From positions 17,130,001-17,194,000 of the forward strand of contig BSBN01000187.1 in NCBI GenBank assembly GCA_027924645.1: 64,000 nucleotides of DNA, written 5' to 3'. Source of the stretch: Cunninghamia lanceolata. Taxonomy: Eukaryota; Streptophyta; Pinopsida; Cupressales; Cupressaceae. Below, one piece after another: positions 1 to 11,488 of this stretch. The number at the start of each line of letters is the position of its first letter. The stretch's first letter is position 1. The notes under the pieces are model-generated. The model made no database searches, was not told the origin of the DNA, and saw nothing but the letters and a program-made list of their open reading frames with translations. The position numbers and the translations under genes were made by a program.

Positions 1-1450
1 CAGCAATATTTGAAATATTTGATCATTCACCAATTCTATTCCTTTACTACACTATTTGAATAATTGTAGATAAAATATTTGAATATTTTGATAATCTATT
101 CCTTGAGAAAAAAAATTGAAAGTAGAATAATTATGTCAAATATCTCTATATTTTTATCTTGTGTACAACAATTTTCTTGAAATTACTGTCAATCAGATAG
201 AACAATTAGGAATGGAGAAAAATCAAAGGAAAAAGCTGAAAAATGTGTGAAAGGAAAAAAATTATAATTTTAAATTATTTTCATTTGTTAAAAATAAAAG
301 ATTAAAATAAAAGTGAAAACAGAAAAATTATATAAAAGATCATTTTAATGATAAATTTAAATCTATGTTGATTTAACATTTTTAATTTAACAAATTTAAA
401 ATGAATTATAAGAGAGATTATTTGTTCTACAAAAGAAAAAAAATAGATAAAAAATGAAAAATTATGTAACAGAAAAATTCTAAAGTAAATTAAAATATAG
501 TCTAAATGAAATAAAAAAAATCTAAAGAAAATATGTAAAATTCTATAAAATAACAATTTTTTAATAAATTCAGATTTTGATCAGCTTAAAATTCTTTTAA
601 TATGGAAATCACCAGATGGAATATTAGATAACATTTATTCAATATATGGGAAAGATTACAGAAGAAAATGAAAAATCATGTGAGCAGAAAATTTTGTAGT
701 AAATTTAAGTGCAATCATATAATTACTAATTACTAAGCTTCTTTAATAAAGAAAAAAATGAAAATGTGGGAGAAAATTTTGTAATAAATTTGAAAATGCA
801 AAAATGTAATTACTTGAAAAATTTTAAAAATCATGTAAAAAGGCATTCTTTTAGAAAATTTACATGTAGTTCAGCTTATAAATATTTTGATTTACTATAT
901 ATAAAACTAGTCACAAGAAAAATTCTTACTCAATTAAAAAAAATTAAAGGAAATATCACAAAATATTGTAGAAATAAACTTTTATTTAAAATTTTGAATA
1001 TTATTGAGATGAAATTACTTCAAGTTATAAAAAATAAAAGATTTAAATAAAATTCATAGAAAATTTGAATGCAATTCTATGAAATTACTCTAGCTTACTA
1101 AAAAAAGAAAAAAGAAAAAGCAAAGAAGACTGATTATGTGAAATTAAAATTTTATAAATCCAAATGAAATTGCTTCAAATTGTTAACTAAGATTAATATG
1201 AAAAGAAAAGGACAAATATCTTGTAAAAAGAAAAAAAAATATAATAAATTTGAATGCCATCATAAAATCACTTGGATTTTTGAAAGAAAAGGGAAAATAA
1301 AAAATGAGAGAAGAAAAATAGTGTGAAATGGAAAATTCATAGTAAACTTAGATGCAATCCCATTTAAATTGTTTCTATTTCTCCATAAAAAGAAAAATTA
1401 AAAGCGTGTGAAATGTTAATATGTTAATCTAGACTCCAAGAAAAATAGAA

Positions 1451-1535
1451 CCCACGAGGGGTTGAGAGCTCAATGATAAAGCACCCAACATCTCAATGAG
1501 AAGTTTTAGATCCAAGTTCTAACTAGTGTTTTTCA
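1451..1535 (+). repeat. tRNA-like SINE remnant
   Basis: A segment resembling the pol III promoter of a tRNA: an A-box-like stretch (gagctcaatgataaagca, about 1466-1483) and a B-box-like stretch (agatccaagttct, about 1508-1520). Downstream is A-rich DNA. This fits a degenerate tRNA-derived SINE head. A diverged tRNA pseudogene is the alternative. The acceptor stem does not pair convincingly. Confidence 0.35.
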
Positions 1536-2130
1536 ACATTAAAGAAAAATTTAATAAAATTAAATGCATAACATAAATTATATTATCAATGTGCTCTACA
1601 TAATATTTTCTGATTTGCTCTCCATAAAAAATTAAAAGAAAAATTATGAAAAATCATCAATAAATCCACATGAAATTACTTCCATACCACTCTTGATAAA
1701 AAACTAAAAATTAAAAAAAAAAACATAAACAATATCATATCATCATCATGATATATCAGATAATGTATCAAAAAATTTAATTCAAACTAGATTTACATTG
1801 TTTCTCCACAAATCTTTCCATACAAATAAAATCTACAACAAATCTCTCCTCAAATATAAAAATCCACACATATTATGGTGTTTAAGACCTAGCCACAAAA
1901 ATTTATCTGAATTATAGTGATTAATACCTAACCACATCTTTCCATATATATGTTAGAGATTAATAGTGTTTAATATCTAGCTAAATCTTTCTATCCAAAC
2001 AAAATCTACACAATTCACTCAAGAAATCTAGAACTTTGGTGTTCCATCCCTAATCACAAATTTATCTAAATAATCTATGTACATCTGTGTCTGAATTATT
2101 GTATTTAATACCTACCTAAAATAGACTTGT

Positions 2131-2200
2131 TGTGCTTGAACCAAGACCTTTCTAAATACTAGCCTGGGTGCTTTAACTGCTCTACCAACGAAGTCATCAG
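2131..2200 (-). repeat. tRNA-like SINE remnant
   Basis: Read on the minus strand, this holds an A-box-like block (TGACTTCGTTGGTAGAGCA, about 2196-2178) and a B-box-like block (GGTCTTGGTTCAAGC, about 2147-2133) at tRNA-like spacing. There is no clean cloverleaf, so a SINE head or tRNA pseudogene is more likely than a working tRNA gene. Confidence 0.4.
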
Positions 2201-2491
2201 TCATTTGCAAATTTAAGATTTACAATTTAACAAGTTAAAGTAATAAACCCCATACAACCAAATTGAGTTAAATCTATATTATTATGGACAGAAGAAGCCT
2301 TAAAGTTATGCTGATAAGTCAAAGAAGCCTTAAATTTATGCTGCTAAGCCAAAGGAAGATTTTAGAGGAAAGAACAAACTTGTTGCCCTTGTAACCAGAC
2401 AAGTAGGAGGACAATTTTACAGTAAACTCGAAAAAAATTAGCTCAAAATACTCCTTTCCAGGTATGAGGCCAAAAAAACGAGAAGAATTAC

Positions 2492-2778
2492 CGTGACGTG
2501 CGATTTTTCTTTCTCAATGCGAGTATAGGCCTCCTCGTTGGCCAATGCTGCTGACTGCAAAAGCAGATTTAAGAAAAGAAGACTAGCATTATAAATATGA
2601 TTGAATTTTGGGAAAAAAACACAGGCCAACACTCTAAATATAATATATGTTTGAAATAAAGAAGCTGTTGATAAACTGAAATTGTTGAGAATGTGATTAA
2701 TACGCTGAATTGAACGAGGGGGGATTTGAACACGCGACGTGTGGAAGCCCTTCGCAGAGCAGCAATTGCCATTGCCAT
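2492..2778 (-). CDS. Start of a small host gene, possibly mitochondrial
   Basis: Two probable exons. Exon 1 starts at the ATG at 2778 and encodes MAMAIAALRRASTRR, rich in Ala and Arg without acidic residues, like a mitochondrial presequence. A second candidate exon at 2554-2492 is exactly 63 nt (21 codons), preceded by a good acceptor (TTTTGCAG) and followed by a donor (G|GTAATTC). It encodes SAALANEEAYTRIEKEKSHVT. The exon 1 donor is uncertain: GT sites after codon 15 or near 2677 both keep the frame. An upstream in-frame ATG at 2841 exists, but the Ala/Arg-rich start looks more natural. Later exons would lie below 2490 and were not found. I do not recognise the protein, and the targeting idea is inference from composition. 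Confidence 0.4.
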
Positions 2779-3370
2779 CGTCTTCTTAATTTGTTTTTCC
2801 TTGTAATCTGAATATGTGCCACACAAACGAACTACGGCCAACGAACAAAAAATATGGCTAACGAATAGGATGACATTTAAGTTCAGAGCTCCGTTAACGC
2901 GGGCTTAATTTTGGCGCTCGTCGATGGCCACCGTTTGAGTTATCCAGATCCAATCCGTAGTAGTTGGTGGAGGTTTAAGGAGTTAAGCTTCGTGCTGGTT
3001 GGGCTTTCGTGGAAGTGCTTTCTACAGCGTGTGGAGGATCCGACGGAGAGAGGCCGTTGAAGTTGCCTACTTTTTAAGTGTTTGGTGTTTTGCTTTTTCT
3101 CCTGGCCTTGTCTGGGATAATGATGGTTGTTGAAGATTTATGGAAATTTATTATGGGAGATTATTTGTGACCACTCAAGGGTAATGTTCCGGCTAGGATA
3201 ATGTTGGAAAAATGAGTTTTTAACATTTGAACTGTAAAAAAGTTGGTTATCAAGTTGTTCGTTTAATGGTTATAAAGTATATAAATGGGAGGTCTTATGT
3301 TGGTTTATTAGAAGTTTAATATCATATTAGAATTAAGGTTAAGACCCTGGAACACTTAGAGTGTATTGTA
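2779..3370. other. Upstream region of the 2778 gene
   Basis: Richer in G/C than its surroundings (especially 2880-3090) and without a convincing reading frame. It lies just upstream of the minus-strand ATG at 2778, so it may hold that gene's promoter and leader. No TATA box was assigned. Confidence 0.3.
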
Positions 3371-3980
3371 GGTATGAGTTTTCCAAGTTTACAAAGATAA
3401 CAATAAAAGCTTATGGATTTAATTGTGTTAATTTTGGATCAGCATTCATGGATCTATCATCAGGGGGAGGAGTGAAATGAGAGTTGGATTGCAAACTTAG
3501 CTCTTTCAATCCAACTCCCATTTCACTCCTCCTCATGATAATGAATCACAGAGGTATGAGTTTTCCAAGTTCACAAAAATAACAATAAGAGCTTTTGGAT
3601 TTAATTGTGTTAATTTTGGATCAACATTCATGGATTTATCATTGGGAGGAGGAGTGAAATGAGAGTTGGATTGTAAACTTAGCTCTTTCAATCCAACTCC
3701 CATTTCACTCCTCGTGATAATGGATCACATAGGTATGAGTTTTCCAAGTTCACAAAGATAACAAAAAGAGCTTTTGCATTTAATTGTGTTAATTATGGAT
3801 CAACATTCATGGATCTATTATCGCGAGGAGGAGTGAAAGGAGAGTTGGATTGCAAACTTAACTCTTTCAATCCAACTCCCATTTCACTCCTCCTCGTGAT
3901 AATGGATCATTGAACAGTATCTGAAATATGGATGCAAAAAACTAACACAATTGAATCCAAAAACTCTTATTGTTAACTTA
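3371..3980. repeat. Tandem ~180-bp units with internal hairpins
   Basis: Three head-to-tail units begin at 3371, 3553 and 3732 with the same start (ggtatgagttttccaag) and are about 182, 179 and 179 bp long. Each ends in a long inverted repeat: an arm containing gaggagtgaaatgagagttg, a loop of about 17 nt, then the complementary arm containing caactcccatttcactcctc. Arms are roughly 35-40 bp. Immediately after the third unit (3930-3975) part of the unit recurs in inverted orientation. The array is therefore both a tandem repeat and a fold-back structure. No coding capacity. Confidence 0.85.
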
Positions 3981-5405
3981 TAGTATAATTCAAGAGAGTG
4001 TTAAAAAACAAACCACCTAAACCATTAAATACTAGTGAAAAAAATAAACCAATAATCCTAATTAATACAAAAAAATTTAAATAATTATAATATATATAAT
4101 ACCTACCCTTAATCCTTTTAACCAAAAATTGTCTAAGCAATTTATTGTGAAATCAGATTCTAATTAATAAGAATGAAATTACCAATTATAGTTGCATAAT
4201 ATTAATAAATAAATAACATTTTTATATGTAAAAAAAATCCTTTATTCAATAAAATAATATATATTCTAGTCCCACAACTCCATATACTTATGGATTGGCC
4301 ATCTATCTTAATTTGAAGATGTGTGGTGGATTGTCTCATCTAGACATGAGAAGGGACGTTTGAGGCCCAAACTATATCATCGTCTTACAAGTTATTGGCC
4401 ACATATATTTTTTATACATTTTATCATATTGTATAGTGTATAAGTGCCACTTGGAAAATAAAGATTTTGGATAAGGAAATTTTGGAGTTTACTCCAAACT
4501 TTAAAAACTAATAAAAAGATATCGTTCGTGCAAATACAAAAGAGAGCTTAGGATATTAAATATTTCATTTTATTTAGTCTTTGATAAGTGGGGAGGATTC
4601 TACATAGAACTATAAAAGTATCTAAAGGTGCTATCAAATTATTCATAGGCACACAAATTTATAGTCTAGTATTAAATAGTGTATTTTTTTGACAAAATTA
4701 GTATATTTAGTATTTTGCAAATAAGGCTATAAATATTTGTTTTTTTTGTTATTTCACTGCACTTTTAGATGCTTTCACTAGTTTTTAAAATGTATTATTC
4801 TTAAAAATTAGAAAAGATTAATGTTATATTTTGTTGCGCAATACACATTATTAGAATTCTTGAGGTGCATTATTCATGTTTTACTCATTTTTATCTCTTT
4901 GAATTTGGGTTTATGTTTAGGATTGTACATTCACATAGGTTTGGTTCTAGTATATAGCTAAGGTTTGCAAACTTATCATTTTTTCTCTTCTCTTGTTTTC
5001 TACTTCCTAAGGATGGATCACGGAGTGTGATCCCAAACGTTGAAAGAAAAAATTTCACACATACATTTCATAGAGTTATATTTTAATTTACTGATATTGA
5101 TGATTATATTGAAAGTTACCCAAGAATGTCATAATTGGTGTTAACCATAAGAACTTAATTCACCCAAATAACTAATAAGCATACATATTTATAATTTTGT
5201 TGGCTAAGCATGTTATATTTATATTTTTTTGAGTCATTGGATGCATTGCTTAGCTAATAATAATATAATAAATATTAACCATAAGAACTTGATAAATTTA
5301 TAATTATCTTTTAAGTAAATTTGTGCAAACAAAACATGGATTTATTATTTTTTCAAGTTGGTACTTCTTTTTAATGTAGACTATGCTAAGGGGGGCTACT
5401 GAATC
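3981..5405. other. AT-rich intergenic DNA
   Basis: No gene, repeat boundary or RNA recognised. It ends at the T-run (5406-5416) that is probably the poly(A) tail of the minus-strand LINE. Confidence 0.5.
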
Positions 5406-6078
5406 TTTTTTTTTTAAAGAGGGGTAAAAATTTACTAATAAAGAAACCACAAGTACAAAACCAGGAGGGCAACCGCCACCAGAAACAACAAAAGTCCAGA
5501 AAAAAGCCCCATCACCACAACCATCCAAACCAGAACTAGGGACACATCCCTAACCCTAAAGCCCCAAGAAGGAACCTCAACTATCCATCCATGTCCTTTA
5601 AAATCAACCTTTCCGAATTTTGAACACCATCTTGGCACAACTAGTCCCAGCCACTAACATTCCAATCCCCACCTTCTCTAAATACCACTTAGCCAAACAA
5701 TCAACCACCCAGTTCCATTCCCAAGGAACATGGACAAAAGAAACAAAGTCTATTGAATGACTCAATCGAAGAATCTGTCAAACCATTGTTGCCAACTGTC
5801 ATTGCACACCAACCACCACCTGTTCATTTAGCAGATTAATCACAATCTGGGAACCAGACTCATAGATAACCCTGTGTCATCCCAAAGCACATCATTTTTC
5901 CAAAGCACATAGAATAGCTAAAGCCTCCATAAAACTATTAGTTTGTTGCCTCTTATAGATAGAGAAGAAAAAAGGACAGCATCAGAGCTATCCCTTCCTA
6001 ATCCCCCAATCCCAACATGACCAAGATTCCCCTAGAAGAGCCATCCGCATTAATCTTAAAAATACTTGGAGGTGGGGG
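5406..6078 (-). pseudogene. 3' end of LINE 1: RNase H domain and tail
   Basis: Minus-strand continuation of the LINE at 14259-18120, separated from it by the LTR element. At about 6060-5990 it reads KINADGSSRGN, the start of a plant LINE RNase H domain with the first catalytic Asp kept. Next come a glycine-rich strand (GIGGLGRDSS), a segment with EALAILCALEKC holding the second acidic residue, IYESGSQIVINLLN (Asp replaced by Gly or shifted), and a late FVHVPWEWNWVVDCLA. The T-run at 5406-5416 on the plus strand would be the element's poly(A). A few stops interrupt the frame. Confidence 0.75.
6074..6078. repeat. Target site duplication, left copy (GGGGG)
   Basis: GGGGG lies directly before the left LTR and again directly after the right LTR at 14254-14258. 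Removing the element and one copy rejoins the LINE RNase H sequence, with a proline run just before KINADG. Confidence 0.75.
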
Positions 6079-7612
6079 TGTTGAATATCAGGAACACTGA
6101 GAGGGGGGTGAATCAGTGTTCCATAAATCTTTTCATGTACTTTCATTTTTAACCATTTTCCAAAATTAATTAAACAAAACCACAATATGCAAATGAATAG
6201 CAACCACAAAAACATAACACATGGACACCAAGATTTTTACGTGAAAAACCCCAAGTTGGGGAAAAACTACGAAGAGGATTATCTCTTAATATATATTGCA
6301 ATCTTTTACAAAGATGATGTTCAGGCTTGGTCACTCCGCGAGCCTAGAACATGTTGGCTCACTGTCATGAAGTGCAACTAGGTCTAGCAAGCTCACTGCC
6401 TCAACCCTAGATCTAGAAAGATTACAATGAGGGTTGTTAAACCCTAATGTTTTCTTACTACCAGGCTCACTGCCTTAAGTACAAGTGAAGAAGTATAAAT
6501 ACTGCAAAAGCATCTGTTAGCATGCCAGGGTGCAGTCACTTAGAAACTGAATATTGTATCTTGAGTCTTCATCTTTGCTGATTTTCTATCTCTGCTCTGC
6601 TATTTGCATGCTCACATTGATCACATCGCACACACTTTCCTCAAACACCGAAACCCATCCTCTATTTGTATCCGTAACTAAATCTTTCTTATGATCAGGT
6701 CGGCAAGTAAACTGTGAAGCGTGTATACCAAGTGTTATACCCTGTCGTCTTGTTCTTGTGTTAGATCTTCAATGTGGATCCAAACCATCATGTACATGTC
6801 TTCATATGTGTCGACACTATTTATACAACCACTTACCTTTATCATCAAATTCATATTTCTTTTTCGCATAAGGATTTAGCCAGTTTGTCGACTTGTTCCT
6901 TAATAACATATATGATAGGTTCCTCTGTCACATCATAACTTTTGCTACGGATCAAATGCGCCTTCATGATTCATATTCAACAATCATTAATGATCTCTTA
7001 ACATGTCTTCAACCCCACAGGATAAGATAAATCTATGTGCCAAAATGCGGACCTTAGAACTGTTGCCCTGTTACACTGTAACACTGCTATACTAGATGTC
7101 GATACTAGAGAGCCTGTAGAATGAGATCTGTTGTACTTCCAGAGCTACAAACTTGGATTTTGATAGTCATTACATATCTCTATCTTACTCCAAAACTGCA
7201 GAACAAAATATGCTAATGCGGAGGAATGCGAACCAATTTACTCAGCACTGTTCACTGTCTCTATCTAACTTCTACTGACCTGGACTTAGTCTTTTCATCA
7301 GATGACTTTCAGAGGAAGTCATGACTTGATTATTGGAATATAACATCAATAGATAGCTGTGAGCATCACACCTGAGCTACATCTTCATATCTTCACTTGC
7401 GGAGGAGTACTGATCCTTTTTTTGCCTCATACCTGAACACTTTCAATACTTAGCCACTTTAGGACTTCCTGACCAGAATGCTTGTGTCTTATTATCAGAT
7501 TAAGATTGTCTTCTAGAGTAACGTGTCCTTGCCATTGTGATGAAAGATATTTGCCTTATTGCCATCAATGACAACATTCTATTCTATACCGGAGCAGTGT
7601 CTCTTGCCAACA
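6079..7612 (-). repeat. 3' LTR of the 6079-14253 element
   Basis: Same length (1534 bp) as the copy at 12720-14253 and similar throughout. On the minus strand it begins TGTTGGCAAGAG right after the polypurine tract and ends ATATTCAACA. Near that end is a short palindrome flanking a C-run (AACACTGA ... TCAGTGTT), and further in the Copia-like GGGTTTTTCACGTAAA. Confidence 0.9.
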
Positions 7613-7627
7613 ATCTCCCCCTTTGGC
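7613..7627 (-). other. Polypurine tract
   Basis: On the minus strand GCCAAAGGGGGAGAT abuts the TGTTGG start of the 3' LTR, the expected plus-strand priming site. Confidence 0.85.
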
Positions 7628-7847
7628 ATTGATGGTAGCACTTAGTGAAAAATGCTTGACTACTCCCCCTTACTATATACACTCTATTCTCCTACTCCCC
7701 TTGAGATGTTTATCCATTTTTCACTGATCTTCTTCTCCCTCTTTGACATCAATGGCAAAGGGTGTGATCTGAGACCAAAATTTTTGTTAAGACTTCAAAA
7801 TTTTGTGTATTATGCCGCATTTTTACAAGTGAAATCTTCTATTTATC
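7628..7847 (-). other. 3' untranslated segment with extra PPT-like blocks
   Basis: Between the end of ORF2 and the polypurine tract are further G-rich blocks on the minus strand, such as AGTAAGGGGGAGTAG (about 7675-7661), a CAAGGGGAGTAGG block (about 7704-7692) and GATGTCAAAGAGGGAGAAG (about 7749-7731). Matching blocks lie in the same place in the second element (61980-62065). Confidence 0.6.
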
Positions 7848-10800
7848 TTACATATGTTGAAGAATGTCACTAAAGATGTTCTTCAGTTGAGTCATCTCAA
7901 CATCCCAGCTCTTCTTAGCACCATCCAAAATTTGTATATGTCCATTGAGTAGAAAAACTAGAGTTTCTGCCTTTTGCAGATCTGATGGTGTGATAGTTTG
8001 TGTAGCAAGTTGTGCTTCAGCTACAAGCTTAGTCATTGATTCTAGTTTGGGACTGATCAGTATTCTCAATTGTCCCATTCTACTCTTTATTTGATACCTT
8101 TTATTTATTAAATCATTCAAGTCATTGTGGATGTTGATGACTTGAGCTTCTTGGTTGCTAGTTGATTCATTTACCAGATCAAACTTAGAAATATTCATCA
8201 ATTTTTCTTCCAATTCCTTGATCTTATCTTCTGTCTTGTTTGTAACTTCCGAAAATGATAGACAAAATTTGTACACATCACCAGCTTCTATAATAGCACT
8301 CTGAATATTCTATATTTCATTATCTAGTTGAGCCTTATCATGGGCTATTAACTTTGTCAACTCATCTAACCTTTTCTCATTTAACTCTTGTCTAACTTTT
8401 CTTTCAGCAAATTTTTCGATCGATTCAAAGTGTGTACTTACATAATGAATTAGTCCCTTGAGTTGACAAGTGGCAGACAAAGAGGCATCCTTTCGGTATG
8501 TTGGTACCAGCTTTTCCAAAATGTTGGAGGCATCATTTATGAGTTTACTATCTTCAATGTGGGACTTCAATATTTCTTTTCTTGCTTTGGCTTGAGCAAC
8601 TGAAGCCAACTTGAACATTTGAGCAGGAGACATTGTGTCCAAGTTTATTAGACCTTGGATTGACTCGGGCTCATCTAGAATTAGTTCTTCTTTTTCCAAC
8701 AGCTCTTTTACTGCCTCTACAATGTCTCTTGCTGCACCAAAGACCACATCTTCCTGTTCCAGCTCTGGAGGATCAATATCCATTGCCTTATGAGTCTTCC
8801 TTCTGTTCATCCTGTGCCAGATCCTTTTCAATCTAATGTGTTGGAGAAGAACTAGTTTGTACAGTTGGTGATTTTTCTTTCGTGATCTTCTCTCCAGCAG
8901 TACTTTCAACTTTTTGAAGTTCCAGAGAAGCAAGAGTCTCCTTTTCTTCAGCTGTCTCCTTTCCAATGTTGACTTCCAGAATAGATATATTATCACCATC
9001 TGTTACTTTAAATTGTCATAGATGGTGGGAATATTTTATTCTTTAATATTTCCAAAGTGGTTTCCTCTGTTTCCTTGACCACGTTGTTGATTTCACCTAT
9101 CATCAATGAATTCATCCTTTTCTTGGTCCTGAAGGCATCCTTGAGTTCCTTAGAAATTTTGGCTTCTTCTTCAAGAGTGATCTCTGGACTTAACCTTGTT
9201 AGTGCATGTTGTCTGAACTCAATGTCTTTGGCCATAGCAGTTTCTTTTCTGGCTAACAGAATACTTCCCAAGGTATCTGGGAGATCACTAATGATCTCAA
9301 TGAGAGCTCTATTGTATATGTTCAAATATTTTATGGTGGCTTCTTCCAAAATCCTTTTATTAGCATCATTGTAATCATCATAAAATTCAACCACAAGTTT
9401 CAAATTTCCATCAATAGTGATAGATTTTAATACATCTTCAAGTTTTAATGTGGCTTGAGGTTCATCTACCTTCTATTTTTTGCTTGGTATGGCCTTTTCG
9501 AAGGACTTTCTTGTAGCTTTGATAGCCTCAGCTTTCATCTTCTTTACCTCCTCATTTGATTCAATTTCTTCTTCATCCTTTTCTCCCACACTGACATATA
9601 GTCTTCTTCCCTTCATCTTCTTCCTCTTTGTATATTTGATAGAGGGTTTCTTTGATGATGTGGTACTGGATGAAGTAGAAGAGCTTCTGGTAGTCCTTTG
9701 TGCTGTTTCAGGCCCTCTTTGCTTCTTAATAGGCTCTTCTGGAACCTTAGCCTATTCACTTTCTTGTTTTTCCTTCTTTGCTTTCTCTGCATTTTCTCTT
9801 GATTCCTTAAGTTGTTCTTTGGTGATGTCGTACTTTGCATAAATTTCTTCCACCTCTTTTCTCACTTTTCTGGTGGATTTTATTTGTCCAAGTTCAACAT
9901 GGAGTTTCACAGATAACTCTTCATATGTTCCAAACCTTTCTTCTTTAGTGTCTTTAGGTTTACTGAGCAGGTGTTGGGCATAGTTTTCCAAAATTTATCC
10001 ATCTACCTCATATCCCATGGGCATTACCCATATAGTTCTAGGTTCCACAACTTCCATTAAGCATTGATCCTTAGTGACCATGAAACAAATTGTGTCCTTG
10101 TACTTGTCAACAATTTTCTCAAGAATCCTTTCTCTTGAGTGCATCATACTTTGGAAATTTTTGAAATAGCCCCATAGGGCATATTTCTAAGCATCAATAC
10201 TTCCTATGATATTCAGATGATTTCTAATTTGAACTGGTAGAGGTTTATCACTTGTCCAGAGTAGATTCTTCATACCTGGCAATTCTTGCATGTAGTAAAA
10301 GAATAAATAAAGAATCAATGTACCGTATTTGAATGGATATTTCTCCTCTTTGGTCTTTCTTAAATTTTCCATCAGTTGCTATCAGAGCAGTTCACAAAGA
10401 TCATACTCTGCATCTTCCTTCACCATCTCAAAGGCAGTATAAATTGATGTACCAGATACTAAATTTTCACGGTTTGAGAAGTAAACATTGTAGCCAATAA
10501 CCATGGTTGCAAATCTTACAGCATAGTCTTCAATATCATTGATTGTTAATGTTCTTTTGTCAAACTTTGCTTCAGTGGCCGCCATTACTTTATCATTCTT
10601 CACGGCTTTCAGAACTGGTACCAATCCGACTAAGCAAAGCCCAGTTACTGATCTTATAGCATCCTTAGTGACCTTAAAGGGTCTCTCGAGCCACATGAAT
10701 TCATCATGAACCCTACTCAATACATACCAGATCCATTCATCTTTAGCAAAGGTCGGAAAATCAATGTATTGAATAAATTTCTTTGTTTCCAATACCTTGT

Positions 10801-11040
10801 ATTCATTTTTCAGATCGTAACCTCCATCGCACAAGTGATTTAAAAATAAATCAGTGAGTTTGTTTTTCTCATGTTCTTCTAGGGCACATGAATATATGCC
10901 CTAACGTCTTCCACATATAGAACTTCGTATGGTATTTTTGAGAATGCACCCATTGGATCAACTTCGGTTGCCTTGTAGGGGTGTTTCTTAAACTTAGGCC
11001 AAGGTCATTCAGTGATGTCTACGACTTGCGGAGTTGCCAT
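7848..11040 (-). pseudogene. ORF2: unrecognised coiled-coil protein of an LTR element
   Basis: Starts at the ATG at 11040 (MATPQVVDITE), with an early in-frame stop and a frameshift near 10880, and ends after LQHM at 7848: about 1060 codons. Residues ~1-290 look globular (for example WIWYVLSRVHDEF, RPFKVTKDAIRSVTGL, VRFATMVIGYNVYF). A charged helical part and a Ser/Thr/Lys-rich basic linker follow (plus coordinates about 9720-9590; RTTRSSSTSSST, KYTKRKKMKGRR), resembling a nuclear localisation signal. Then comes a conserved block (YNRALIEIISDLPDTLGSI, 9403-9008) and a long predicted coiled coil to the end. I see no signal peptide, membrane segment, zinc finger or polymerase motif. A diverged homologue is at 62170-64000. 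Several stops and frameshifts show this copy is dead. I do not recognise the family. The position matches that of env-like ORFs in other plant elements, but no membrane feature supports that reading. Confidence 0.75.
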
Positions 11041-11488
11041 TGCAAAAATTCAATAGATTCACAAATGGGTTTTTAATGAAAATACCTTATTTCGTTGTGT
11101 TAGGGTTTCCTTTCTTTAAATTTCTTCAAACGCTTCAAATCTTAGTTGTCATTGCTCAAACTCTGCTTCAATCTCTCTGAACACTTGATAACTTTGAGGG
11201 GTGCAAAGTGATTTTGAAACCAAACTAGTTCTCTTTTATCCTCCGCATGACTTAACCTAATCATCATTAATGCTTGTTCCAAAAAGTTGTTAAACTCTCC
11301 ACTGTAGAATATAGTCAATTAGGATTGTTGCGCAATATTTTGCATTAGAACTTTTTCTTCTAGAATTTCATTCAAGGGATCAGTCATTTTGGATTCTACC
11401 ACATATCTCTATGCTGGATTCCAACACCAACTTTCTGGCTGGGGGATTTAGATTTTGACACTACTCCCCCTGAGCCAGAGCTTTCAAT
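11041..11488 (-). other. Spacer and leader between gag and ORF2
   Basis: About 450 bp without a sustained frame between the gag stop and the ORF2 ATG. On the minus strand it contains GAAACCCTAACACAACG just upstream of ORF2, a telo-box-like word typical of plant gene leaders. ORF2 may therefore have had its own promoter or come from a host gene, but this is inference. Confidence 0.4.

Larger units (their letters stand above)
1..2430. other. AT-rich noncoding DNA
   Basis: Very A/T-rich sequence with short chance reading frames and no protein-like composition. The only structure I see is two tRNA-like segments, listed separately. It may be intronic or downstream DNA of the minus-strand gene that starts near 2778, but no further exon was recognisable. 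Confidence 0.6.

Noticed and set aside
302..1050. Frames of 84 and 94 codons
   Set aside because: Phe/Ile/Lys-rich products of AT-rich DNA.
3371..3910. CRISPR-like regular repeats
   Set aside because: Whole 180-bp units repeat without unique spacers, and the context is a plant genome.
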